NCBI GenBank assembly: GCA_946630765.1
Contig: CAMOZF010000012.1
Span: 1 to 14,059, forward strand
Length of the DNA: 14,059 bases
Origin: an uncultured Lachnospiraceae bacterium
GTDB lineage: Bacteria > Bacillota_A > Clostridia > Lachnospirales > Lachnospiraceae
Direction: 5' to 3'
Positions 6,541-13,356 of this stretch are shown here, one piece after another. Numbering within the stretch: the stretch's first letter is position 1; the number at the start of each line of letters is the position of its first letter. The notes beneath the pieces are model-generated. The model did no database searches and was not told the origin of the DNA. It saw nothing but the letters and a program-made list of their open reading frames with translations. A program made the translations under genes and the position numbers.

Positions 6541-7557
6541 TCAGTCGTCCACACTGCCAAGATCCGCATTGTGGATAAACTCAATATACTTGCCGGTTCC
6601 GATGGCCACACAGTTCATCGGATCCTCGGCGATCATCGTCGGGATGCTGGTCTTCTCCTCCAGGAGCTTTTCCATGCCGGCAAGAAGCGCGCCGCCGCCC
6701 GTAAGCACGATGCCGCGGTCCGCAATGTCCGCTGCCAGTTCCGGCGGGGTCTTTTCCAGCACTGCGTGTACCATGTCGACAATCTTGTTGGCGGACTCCG
6801 TCAGCGCCTCCAGCGTCTCGTCGGAGGTCAAGGTCACCGTCTTCGGAAGGCCGGTCACGAGATTTCTTCCGCGCACGTCAAGCGTGAGCTCCTCGTCACC
6901 CTTGTAGCAGGTGCCGATCTTGATCTTGATCTCTTCTGCGGTTCTCTCGCCGATCAGGAGGTTGTGTTTCCTTCTCATGTAACGGACAATGGCCTCGTCA
7001 AAATCGTCGCCGGCCACCTTCAGCGAGTCGGAAACAACCGTGCCGCCCAGAGAAATCACGGCGATATCCGTCGTTCCGCCGCCGATATCGACAATCATGT
7101 TGCCGCAGGGCTTGCTGATATCAATGCCCGCGCCGATCGCAGCCGCCACCGGCTCCTCAATGATGAAAACCTCACGTGCGCCCGCGTTGATCGTGGCATC
7201 CTCAACCGCCTTCCGCTCGACTTCCGTGATGTGGGAAGGAACGCAGACAGAAATCCTCGGCCGGCGGAAGGTCCGCTTTCCGAGTGCTTTCTGTATGAAG
7301 TAACGGATCATTTTCTCCGTAATTGTATAGTCCGAAATAACGCCCTGCCGCAGCGGCCGCACCGCCTTGATATTGCCGGGCGTTCTGCCGATCATCAGGC
7401 GGGCTTCCTCGCCGATTGCCTTGATTTCATTGGTATTCGTGTCATATGCCACGACCGAGGGCTCCTTCAGAACAACGCCTTTCCCGTTAATATACACAAG
7501 AATACTCGCCGTACCGAGGTCAATGCCGATGTCAGCGCCTCCGCCGAAAAATCCCAT
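6541..7557 (-). CDS. mreB: Rod shape-determining actin-like protein MreB (or Mbl paralogue)
   Basis: A 338-residue bacterial actin. The nucleotide-binding motifs are phosphate-1 DIGIDLGTAS (9-18), the IIEEPVAAAIG segment (about 132-142) with the catalytic Glu, phosphate-2 VDIGGGTTD (156-164), and the adenosine motif LTGGGALLAGM (about 286-296). It polymerises under the membrane and guides the elongation machinery of peptidoglycan synthesis. The N-terminal MGFFGGG is short, hydrophobic and probably helps membrane contact. Sequence alone does not separate MreB from the Firmicutes paralogues Mbl and MreBH. The ATG follows GGAGG with a nine-base spacer and has its own promoter about 95-120 bases upstream. 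The usual partners mreC and mreD are not adjacent: upstream is an ABC exporter remnant, downstream recD2. Confidence 0.95.
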   Translation of the reverse strand: MGFFGGGADIGIDLGTASILVYINGKGVVLKEPSVVAYDTNTNEIKAIGEEARLMIGRTPGNIKAVRPLRQGVISDYTITEKMIRYFIQKALGKRTFRRPRISVCVPSHITEVERKAVEDATINAGAREVFIIEEPVAAAIGAGIDISKPCGNMIVDIGGGTTDIAVISLGGTVVSDSLKVAGDDFDEAIVRYMRRKHNLLIGERTAEEIKIKIGTCYKGDEELTLDVRGRNLVTGLPKTVTLTSDETLEALTESANKIVDMVHAVLEKTPPELAADIADRGIVLTGGGALLAGMEKLLEEKTSIPTMIAEDPMNCVAIGTGKYIEFIHNADLGSVDD

Positions 7558-7593
7558 AATTCAATTCCTCCGAATCTATAAGAAAAGCATCGG

Positions 7594-7611
7594 ACACCCG
7601 TAAACAGGTGT
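7594..7611 (-). other. Stem-loop in the mreB leader
   Basis: In the minus-strand transcript ACACCTG and CGGGTGT pair over seven positions (one U-G wobble) around a TTTA loop, about 37 bases upstream of the mreB ATG. A short alternative pairing, GGACA (7620-7624) with TGTCC (7592-7596), is mutually exclusive with it. No U-tract follows. A regulatory role is only a possibility. Confidence 0.3.
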
Positions 7612-7636
7612 ATTCGGAATGTCCTCTGCGAAAACA

Positions 7637-7988
7637 TCATTCAAACAGTATAAGTTTAGAACATGGACGTGCATTTGTCAATCCGAATTGTATGAAGTTT
7701 CGGAAAACTTTTTTTCTCAGATCAGCCGATGGCCAGCATCTGAAGTGCGCCTTTTTGTCCTCCTGCTGCTTGAACTGCAGGAACGCGCGCACGACATAGA
7801 GAAGCAGCACGGTCACGGAGGCGAGGACGATCATCCGTACATTCCGGTCGGGGATGTAGGCATTGAGCATCCTTCGCGTCACGATCGGGTAGACGAGCCC
7901 GATGACAGCGATAAAAAAAGGAGGAAAGCATATCCCTGATGAATACGCCTCTCTCCGGTTTGTAGTAGCTGATGAATCTTTTCAACAT
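7637..7988 (-). pseudogene. Remnant of an ABC exporter membrane domain, frameshifted and truncated
   Basis: The minus-strand frame starting at the ATG at 7988 reads MLKRFISYYKPERG and then SSFF, which matches the N-terminus of fused permease/ATPase ABC exporters in Clostridia. It then hits a run of seven T (7913-7919) and shifts. Removing one T joins it to IAVIGLVYPIV and on through MLNAYIPDRN, a hydrophobic helix, and VVRAFLQF, the expected first two transmembrane segments. The joined frame would be 116 residues and stops at 7637. Intact exporters are about 580 residues; no further helices, Walker A or ABC signature are present. A good ribosome binding site (AAGGA, seven bases away) remains. 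After FLQF the match decays, with only ADLRKKVF recalling the family. A sequencing error could explain the frameshift but not the truncation. Otherwise 7558-8039 holds only the mreB promoter and leader, and a hairpin at 8013-8036. Confidence 0.65.
7653..7681 (-). promoter_or_regulatory. Promoter of mreB
   Basis: On the minus strand a perfect -35 TTGACA (7676-7681) is followed after 17 bases by TAAACT (7653-7658), a good sigma-A -10. Transcription would start near 7646, leaving a leader of about 90 bases. A second possible -10, TATACT, lies just downstream but has poor spacing. The promoter lies inside the 3' end of the ABC exporter remnant. Confidence 0.7.
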
Positions 7989-8012
7989 AGTCCTGTCCTT
8001 CCCTGCTGTAAC

Positions 8013-8036
8013 TCTCCGGCCCGTCTATGCCGGAGA
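8013..8036 (-). other. Stem-loop just after ispD
   Basis: Perfect 8-base arms TCTCCGGC (8013-8020) and GCCGGAGA (8029-8036) with an 8-base loop lie four bases past the ispD stop in the direction of transcription. No U-tract follows (GTTACAG), so termination would be weak. It probably marks the 3' end of the prfB-to-ispD transcript. Confidence 0.5.
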
Positions 8037-8039
8037 AAA

Positions 8040-8738
8040 TCATTTCAGATAGACGAGATCTTCGGGCGTCGTGATCTTGATGTTTCCGTAGTCTGCCGTA
8101 AAAAGCTTTATTTTCCTGTTTCCTGCCCTTTCAAGGACAGAAGCGTCATCTGTTACAGAAAAGGCCCCCGAAGCCCCGGAAAGCATCTTTTCGTAAGCTT
8201 CAAGAAGCTCCTGCAGATAAAAGCCCTGCGGGGTCTGGATCACGTAGACATTTTCTCTTGGGGGCGTCGTCTCGACAAAGCCCTCCGAATCCGCGATCTT
8301 CACCGTGTCCTTTGAGGGAACGGCGGCGACTGCGGAGCCGCAGGCGCGGACGCAGGAAACACAGGAACGGATCGTCTCCTCCGTGACAAAGGGCCGCGCG
8401 GCGTCGTGGATCAATACGATCTCGCAGTCCCGGTCAGCCTTCAGATGCTGAAGCCCGCGCCAGGAGGATTCGTAGCGCTCCCGGCCGCCTCGGATCACCT
8501 GAGGAAGCTCCATGCCGGTCTTGAGAAGCTCCGTTTCGAACTTCCAGATCCAGCGCTGCATTTTTTCGATATCCTCTTCCCCGGTGACAAGCGTCACGGG
8601 GATTTTGCAGCGAAGAAACTGCAGGACGCTCCACAGAAACAGCGGTTTTCCGTGATATTCAAGAAACTGTTTATGCTGCTCCGTTCCCATCCGCTGCCCT
8701 TTTCCGGCAGCGAGGACGAGCGCTCTCACATCGTTCAT
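8040..8738 (-). CDS. ispD: 2-C-methyl-D-erythritol 4-phosphate cytidylyltransferase
   Basis: A 232-residue IspD that joins CTP and 2-C-methyl-D-erythritol 4-phosphate to give CDP-methylerythritol, the third step of the MEP route to isoprenoids. The nucleotide-binding LAAGKGQRMG is at 9-18 with conserved Lys23. RGGRERYES lies at 83-91, HDAARP at 111-116, PSKDTVK at 141-147, TPQGF at 169-173, TDDASVLE at 196-203 and GNIKITTPEDL at 218-228. All key motifs are intact and the length is normal. The ATG lies 10 bases after the stop of the upstream membrane protein gene, with AAGGGG five bases before it. It ends the tightly packed prfB-tsa block. No ispF is adjacent, so the rest of the pathway lies elsewhere. 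Confidence 0.96.
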   Translation of the reverse strand: MNDVRALVLAAGKGQRMGTEQHKQFLEYHGKPLFLWSVLQFLRCKIPVTLVTGEEDIEKMQRWIWKFETELLKTGMELPQVIRGGRERYESSWRGLQHLKADRDCEIVLIHDAARPFVTEETIRSCVSCVRACGSAVAAVPSKDTVKIADSEGFVETTPPRENVYVIQTPQGFYLQELLEAYEKMLSGASGAFSVTDDASVLERAGNRKIKLFTADYGNIKITTPEDLVYLK

Positions 8739-8748
8739 TTCGGCCCCT

Positions 8749-9246
8749 TTAAAGAATCAGTCCCGGAAGCGCGTAGGCAAGAATGTCGATAATCGCGGCC
8801 GCCATCAGGATTCCGAGGAAGATCGCAAGCGAGGCCTTTTTGATATCGTACTGCATGACGGAGGCGATCAGAGACCCTGTCCAGGCGCCGGTCCCGGGAA
8901 GCGGGATGCCGACAAAGCCCAGAAGAAAGGCAAATTCTCCGCGCTCTGCGCCCTTGCTTTTTTTCGCGGCCCGCGTTTCCAGCTTCACGACGAGCTTCTT
9001 CAGGATATTGTGCGCCTTCATGAAGGCAAAGATCTTCCGGATAAACAGAAGGATAAAAGGAATCGGCACGATATTTCCGATGATGCAGAAAACATTGGCC
9101 TGCCAGAAGGGCATCTGAAGAAGCCGCGCGATAACGAGGCCTCCGCGAAGTTCGATCAGTGGCACCATCGACACCAGAAACACAAAAATCTGCTTCGGCA
9201 TCCAGGAGCCGAGGGTGCTTTCATACCAGCTTGCAATCGCTTCCAT
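8749..9246 (-). CDS. Small multi-drug export family membrane protein (COG2426-like)
   Basis: A 165-residue integral membrane protein. Hydrophobic segments are at about 20-42, 48-70, 105-130 and 138-163, with a positively charged loop at about 71-104 rich in Lys and Arg. Typical family motifs are PLIELRGGL (29-37) and GIPLPGTGAWTGS (113-125). The family name derives from an early drug-export assignment; the transported substrate is not established and real function is unclear. The ATG is three bases after the tsaD stop and the end is 10 bases from ispD, so it is co-transcribed with them. The packed position between tRNA modification and isoprenoid genes does not itself indicate a substrate. 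Confidence 0.85.
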   Translation of the reverse strand: MEAIASWYESTLGSWMPKQIFVFLVSMVPLIELRGGLVIARLLQMPFWQANVFCIIGNIVPIPFILLFIRKIFAFMKAHNILKKLVVKLETRAAKKSKGAERGEFAFLLGFVGIPLPGTGAWTGSLIASVMQYDIKKASLAIFLGILMAAAIIDILAYALPGLIL

Positions 9247-9249
9247 AGT

Positions 9250-10272
9250 TTACCGTTCTCCCAGTTTCAGATTCGGCACCGCGTTCAGGGAAAGCCCGGA
9301 CCGCGTACCGTTCATATACTCATAATAACCCGCGCAGCCGATCATCGCCGCATTGTCCGTGCAGTAGATCGGCGACGGAGAATAGAAGCGGACGCCTTCC
9401 TTTTCGCAGGCATCCCGAAGAGACGCCCGAAGCGCGGAGTTACTCGCGACGCCGCCTGCGACGGCGAAGCTCTTGTAGCCGTATTCGCGGATGCAGGCCA
9501 CACTCTTTTCCGTCAGAACGTCCACAACCGCCTTCTGGAAGGAGGCCGCAAGATCCGCGTCATTGACCGGAATGCCCTGCATTTTCGCATGGTTCAGATA
9601 GTTCAGAACCGCAGATTTCAGGCCGGAAAAGCTGAAATCATAGAAGGCGCCGTCGACAGAAGCCTTCGGGAACGGAATCGCCAGCGGATTCCCCTCCTTC
9701 GCCTTCTGATCGATCTTCGGACCGCCCGGATAGCCGAGCCCGATCGCCCGTGCGACCTTGTCAAAGGCCTCGCCCGCAGCGTCGTCTCTCGTTCTTCCGA
9801 TGATCGAGAACTTTCCGTAATCCTTCACCTCCACGAGGTGTGTGTGTCCGCCGGAAACAACAAGACACAGAAACGGCGGTTCAAGATCGGGGTGCTCCAG
9901 ATAATTTGCGGCAACATGCCCTTCGATATGGTGCACGCCGACCAGCGGCTTTTTCGCGGAAAAGGCCAGTCCCTTCGCAGCCGAGACGCCCACAAGAAGC
10001 GCGCCGACAAGGCCCGGGCCGTAGGTCACGGCGACCGCGTCGATTCTTGATAAGGGAACGCCCGATGTACTGAGCGCCTCCGAGATCACCGGGATCACCT
10101 TCTCCACATGCTTTCTTGAAGCGATCTCGGGAACCACGCCGCCGTAAAGCGTGTGAAGCGGAATCTGGGAAGAAATAATATTCGACAGCACTTCCCTTCC
10201 GTTTCTTATGACCGAGGCCGCCGTTTCGTCACAGGAGCTCTCGATTCCGAGAATATAGATATCCTGACTCAT
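9250..10272 (-). CDS. tsaD: tRNA N6-adenosine threonylcarbamoyltransferase TsaD
   Basis: A 340-residue TsaD (Kae1/YgjD family, ASKHA fold), the catalytic subunit that transfers threonylcarbamoyl from threonylcarbamoyl-AMP to A37 of tRNAs reading ANN codons, with TsaB and TsaE. The N-terminal phosphate motif is [11 protein letters not shown] (about 7-17). Metal ligands are the two His of HHIEGH (about 115 and 119) and Asp of CTDNAAMIG (about 306). VSGGHTHL lies at about 139-146 and GGVASN at about 273-278. I chose the ATG at 10272, one base after the rnz stop, because GAGGA is five bases upstream. A TTG at 10284 in the same frame has no such site. Length and motifs are normal. Confidence 0.97.
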   Translation of the reverse strand: MSQDIYILGIESSCDETAASVIRNGREVLSNIISSQIPLHTLYGGVVPEIASRKHVEKVIPVISEALSTSGVPLSRIDAVAVTYGPGLVGALLVGVSAAKGLAFSAKKPLVGVHHIEGHVAANYLEHPDLEPPFLCLVVSGGHTHLVEVKDYGKFSIIGRTRDDAAGEAFDKVARAIGLGYPGGPKIDQKAKEGNPLAIPFPKASVDGAFYDFSFSGLKSAVLNYLNHAKMQGIPVNDADLAASFQKAVVDVLTEKSVACIREYGYKSFAVAGGVASNSALRASLRDACEKEGVRFYSPSPIYCTDNAAMIGCAGYYEYMNGTRSGLSLNAVPNLKLGER

Positions 10273-10273
10273 T

Positions 10274-11182
10274 TTAATCCTCAAACAAAAGTACCGTATT
10301 GTGACCGTCTCTTGGGATCACAGTACGGGGAAATATCTTCTGAAGCTCATCCAGGTATTCCTCGGGATGCATCATCGCCGGGGAATAGTGGGTCAGCCAC
10401 ATTTCCTTCGGGTCGGCGGCCTTTGCGATCTCGCAGGCCTCCTGCATCAGCATGTGCTTCTTCTCGCGCACACTCTGAAGCTTTCCCTTTTCCCCGTACA
10501 TGCCCTCGAGGATCAGAAGATCCAGATCCCGGGCATTTTCGCGGATCGAATCCGTCGGCCGCGTATCCGTTGCGTAAAGAAGCGCGAGGCCCTTTCTCTG
10601 CGGCCCGATCACGAGATCCGGCGTATAAATCCTGCCGTCCTCCTCGATCACTTCACCGTGCTGCAGACGGTTCCAGAAGCGAAGCGGCACTTCATTTTCC
10701 TTTGCGCGTTCCGGGTCAAAAAGCCCGAGCCGCGGAATGTCGATCCGATAGCCGTAGCAGGGCACATTATGCTGGACCTTGAAGGCATGGATGATGTAAT
10801 CCTTCACCCGAAAATCCGCCGTCTGCCCCGTAAATTCCTGAAATTCAATCGGAAACGGCAGCTCCGGCGCGACCACACGGAGCGCATTCACGACGCGCTG
10901 CAGCCCTTTCGGGCCGATCAGAACAAGCGGGTCCTTCCTTTCGGAATTGCCCATCGTCAGAAGCAGCCCCGGAAGTCCGCTGATATGGTCCCCGTGATAA
11001 TGGGTAAAGCAGATCACATCGATGGGATTACTGGAAAGGCCTTTTTTCCGGAGTGCGACCTGTGTGCCCTCTCCGCAGTCCAGCAGAAGGCTGGAGCCGT
11101 TGCAGCGAAGAAGAAGTGAGGTCAGAAAACGATACGGGAGCGGCATCATTCCGCCGGTCCCGAGAAGTGTCACATCTAACAT
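10274..11182 (-). CDS. rnz: Ribonuclease Z (tRNA 3' endonuclease)
   Basis: A 302-residue metallo-beta-lactamase-fold RNase Z that removes the 3' trailer of tRNA precursors. The zinc motif HYHGDH covers 61-66 in [15 protein letters not shown]. Further ligands are His138 ([11 protein letters not shown]), Asp206 (ATDTRP) and His265 (LTHYSPA). LDCGEGTQ lies at 34-41. The region at about 165-200 ([19 protein letters not shown]) corresponds to the exosite arm that grips the tRNA, here in a form different from the PPGP-type loop of Bacillus. The ATG is three bases after the rimI stop; GAGGA is ten bases upstream. The gene sits between rimI and tsaD, inside the t6A cluster. Confidence 0.96.
   Translation of the reverse strand: MLDVTLLGTGGMMPLPYRFLTSLLLRCNGSSLLLDCGEGTQVALRKKGLSSNPIDVICFTHYHGDHISGLPGLLLTMGNSERKDPLVLIGPKGLQRVVNALRVVAPELPFPIEFQEFTGQTADFRVKDYIIHAFKVQHNVPCYGYRIDIPRLGLFDPERAKENEVPLRFWNRLQHGEVIEEDGRIYTPDLVIGPQRKGLALLYATDTRPTDSIRENARDLDLLILEGMYGEKGKLQSVREKKHMLMQEACEIAKAADPKEMWLTHYSPAMMHPEEYLDELQKIFPRTVIPRDGHNTVLLFED
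10278..10282 (-). promoter_or_regulatory. Ribosome binding site that fixes the tsaD start
   Basis: GAGGA on the minus strand lies inside the last codons of rnz, five bases before the ATG at 10272. It favours this ATG over an in-frame TTG at 10284 and ties tsaD translation to rnz. Confidence 0.75.
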
Positions 11183-11185
11183 TCG

Positions 11186-11659
11186 TTAAGATTCCTCTGA
11201 TTGATTCCGGCGCTCTGCGGCCGGCAGCCTGAGCGCGTAGATTCGTGCGCCTTCGGCCGGATTCTGATAATATTGCTTCCGGAAGCCGATCATCCGAAAG
11301 CCGAGATTTTCGTATAATGTGATCGCCGGGAGGTTGCTGTCGCGCACTTCGAGGATCACGGATTCCATGGAAAGCGCTTCCGCATCCGCGATCATTCGCT
11401 GAAGGAGGGCCCGGCCGATCCCGCGTCTTCGAAACCTCGGAAGCACCGCGACATTGTCGACATCCGCCTCCGAAAGGATCAGGGACATCCCCGAATAGCC
11501 GGCGATTTCCCCCTCCTCCTCCGCAACATAGAAGCGGTAAAGCGCGCGGTTCATCAGACTGGACCGAAGCTCGTTCTCGCTCCAGGGCGTGGAAAAGCAG
11601 ATCTTTTCGATCAGGGCAAGCTTCGGAAGATCGGATTCTTCTGCGGGACGGATTCTCAC
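11186..11659 (-). CDS. rimI: Ribosomal-protein-alanine N-acetyltransferase RimI (GNAT)
   Basis: A 157-residue GNAT acetyltransferase. The acetyl-CoA loop RRRGIGRALL is at 77-86, followed by LEVRDSN (103-109) and ITLYENLGF (113-121), typical of RimI, which acetylates the N-terminus of ribosomal protein S18 in enterobacteria. Substrate range in Firmicutes is less certain. It starts at GTG (11659), which overlaps the tsaB TGA stop by three bases (GTGA), with GGAAGGAA just upstream, so it is translationally coupled to tsaB. Linkage to tsaB and tsaD is widespread in bacteria. All family motifs are present. Confidence 0.94.
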   Translation of the reverse strand: MRIRPAEESDLPKLALIEKICFSTPWSENELRSSLMNRALYRFYVAEEEGEIAGYSGMSLILSEADVDNVAVLPRFRRRGIGRALLQRMIADAEALSMESVILEVRDSNLPAITLYENLGFRMIGFRKQYYQNPAEGARIYALRLPAAERRNQSEES

Positions 11660-12369
11660 GATTCCTTCCTTTCCCGCTCCTGCTCCGCCTGGGACTTTCG
11701 AAGATACAGCGGCTGGAAGGTCAGGCAGGATTCCTTTATGCCTTCCGCATAAAGCACTGCCCCGAGCGCCGCCACAGATCCCGCGTGCTGACAGCGCTGA
11801 TGCGCGGGAGAATACAGCGTGCGGACCGTCGCGATCCTTTCGATCTCCTCCCGGAACACCGGCAAGCCGTCTCCGAGATACATCACGGGTCTCTTCATGT
11901 CACGGGCGAGCTGTTCCGCTGCCGCGACCTGCTCCGTAAGCGGGCGCGCGACAGCCTTCTCATGAACCGTAAACTGTCCGTCCGTGAAGCTGTACAGCCC
12001 GCTGTAGACCTCCATCCGGCGCGCGTCCATCAACGGACACAGCACCGCCTCGGACGAAAAGGCCGAGTATGCGATCGCGTCGATCGTCGGTACCGGAATG
12101 ATCGGAAGATCCGCAGGGAAAGCGAGTCCCTTTCCAAGAGACGCGCCGATCCGAAGCCCGGTAAAGGAGCCTGGGCCTTCGGAAACCGCGATCGCCGACA
12201 GTTCCCCCATCTCCTTCCCGGTCATATTCATGATCTCGGAGATCATCGGAAGAAGCGTCTCCGAATGGGTTTTCTTAAAATTGGTTGTATATTCCGCGAT
12301 CACCGTATCGTCCTGCAAAAGCGCGACAGAGGCGGTCAGTGATGCGCTCTCAATTCCGAGAATCAGCAA
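11656..12369 (-). CDS. tsaB: t6A synthesis protein TsaB, TTG start
   Basis: A 237-residue TsaB (YeaZ), an inactive ASKHA-fold paralogue of TsaD that dimerises with it and supports threonylcarbamoyl transfer to tRNA. The N-terminal motif LGIESAS is at 4-10, THSETLLP at 34-41 and the family signature GPGSFTGLRIG at 65-75. The reading begins at TTG (12369) with AAAGGA eight bases upstream; no in-frame ATG near the start would keep the conserved first strand. Start is 13 bases after the tsaE stop. The C-terminus overlaps rimI. Confidence 0.95.
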   Translation of the reverse strand: MLILGIESASLTASVALLQDDTVIAEYTTNFKKTHSETLLPMISEIMNMTGKEMGELSAIAVSEGPGSFTGLRIGASLGKGLAFPADLPIIPVPTIDAIAYSAFSSEAVLCPLMDARRMEVYSGLYSFTDGQFTVHEKAVARPLTEQVAAAEQLARDMKRPVMYLGDGLPVFREEIERIATVRTLYSPAHQRCQHAGSVAALGAVLYAEGIKESCLTFQPLYLRKSQAEQERERKES

Positions 12370-12377
12370 GCGTTTTA

Positions 12378-12383
12378 TCCTTT
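12378..12383 (-). promoter_or_regulatory. Ribosome binding site for the TTG start of tsaB
   Basis: AAAGGA on the minus strand, eight bases before TTG at 12369 and touching the tsaE stop codon. It supports the non-ATG start, since the conserved first strand ILGIES begins only two codons later. Confidence 0.65.
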
Positions 12384-12856
12384 CAATAGCCGGAATTCTG
12401 CCGGAGTCTTGGACGCTCCTCGGTTTCCGGCCGGTATATCGTGATCTTTCTGTAATCTTCGCCCTTATTCAGATCCTTTTCGATCAGGATCTTCATCGCC
12501 CGCTCGGGGATGATCTCCGCGATCAGGCTGGCCCATTCCACGAGACAGACGCCGTCGCCGTAGAAATATTCGTCGATTCCGACCTCTTCCATCTCCTCGG
12601 GGTCCTCGATCCGGTAGACGTCAAAATGGTACAGCGGAAGCGTCCCCTCGCGGTATTCCTGGACGATCGTAAAGGTCGGCGACACCACAGGCTCCGTGAT
12701 GCCCAGACCCTCCGCGAAGCCCTTGACGAAAACCGTTTTCCCGACGCCCAGCTCTCCGTTCAGGCAGATAATATCTCCGGGAGAAACGGCTGCGGCCAGC
12801 GCCTTTGCGAGGGCCTGCGTTTCTTCCGGAGCATTTGTTTCATAAACACTTCTCAT
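12383..12856 (-). CDS. tsaE: t6A synthesis ATPase TsaE
   Basis: A 157-residue TsaE (YjeE), the P-loop ATPase that binds the TsaB-TsaD dimer and resets it between rounds of t6A formation. Walker A GELGVGKT is at 34-41. SPTFTI (59-64) is the switch-like region, HFDVYRIED (77-85) the conserved central segment and VEWA (106-109) the last family motif. Length is normal. The ATG is two bases after the stop of the YcxB-like gene with GAGG upstream. Together with tsaB and tsaD in this window it leaves only the threonylcarbamoyl-AMP synthase (TsaC/Sua5) to be found elsewhere. Confidence 0.96.
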   Translation of the reverse strand: MRSVYETNAPEETQALAKALAAAVSPGDIICLNGELGVGKTVFVKGFAEGLGITEPVVSPTFTIVQEYREGTLPLYHFDVYRIEDPEEMEEVGIDEYFYGDGVCLVEWASLIAEIIPERAMKILIEKDLNKGEDYRKITIYRPETEERPRLRQNSGY

Positions 12857-12858
12857 GA

Positions 12859-13341
12859 TCAGAAGCCTCTTCTTTTTTTCTTCGGCAGCTTTTCCCGGAG
12901 CAGGTTCAGCACCTCCTCACGGTCTGAAAACAGCTGAAGCGGAATCACGTTCGCGCGGATGTCCGTGAGATAAATGATCAGCTCGCCCGAGAAGACCGCC
13001 GCGCGGTGCATATTCTCGAAGGAAAGGACATTCGACTGCTCCCCCTGATAGGCATGCATGCCCAGATCGTCGAAAATGTAGGTTGTTGTCCGCTGCAGGA
13101 CTTCCTGCTTTGCCTGCTGGGAGGCCTTGAAATACAGGAAAACCGGCTGCAGTACAAAATACACCGCCGAAATCAGGATCAGAAAGACGCCGCTGGTATT
13201 GCCCCTCGTCAGGAAATAGATGCCGCCGCCCAGGGAGACGAGACCGACAATCAGGTAAATGAGTCCCGTCGGCCGCATGTACATGTGATAAAACATGAAC
13301 TTGAACAGGTCGTTTTTCGTGAGCTTTACGTCTGCCCGCAT
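12859..13341 (-). CDS. YcxB-like two-helix membrane protein
   Basis: A 160-residue protein with two predicted transmembrane helices at about 25-45 and 51-71, then a cytoplasmic domain of about 85 residues, ending in a basic tail (KLPKKKRRGF). The C-terminal part (TTTYIFDDLGMHAYQGEQ, then FENMHRAAVF and LIIYLTD) has the look of the YcxB-like domain, in which strands follow the membrane pair; the function of that family is unknown. The ATG is preceded by a strong GGAGG six bases away and lies 15 bases after prfB. It is packed between prfB and tsaE, so it is expressed with them, but its job is not revealed by position. The family call is by pattern, not search. Confidence 0.7.
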   Translation of the reverse strand: MRADVKLTKNDLFKFMFYHMYMRPTGLIYLIVGLVSLGGGIYFLTRGNTSGVFLILISAVYFVLQPVFLYFKASQQAKQEVLQRTTTYIFDDLGMHAYQGEQSNVLSFENMHRAAVFSGELIIYLTDIRANVIPLQLFSDREEVLNLLREKLPKKKRRGF

Positions 13342-13356
13342 GAAATACCTCCGGAA

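Noticed and set aside
6571..7581. 336-codon plus-strand open frame opposite mreB
   Set aside because: Mirror of mreB with no recognisable domain; mreB is certain.
7722..7988. 88-residue small protein as a real gene
   Set aside because: Past residue 25 it becomes Arg- and Cys-rich out-of-frame sequence, while the expected hydrophobic helices continue in the next frame, so it is a frameshifted remnant.
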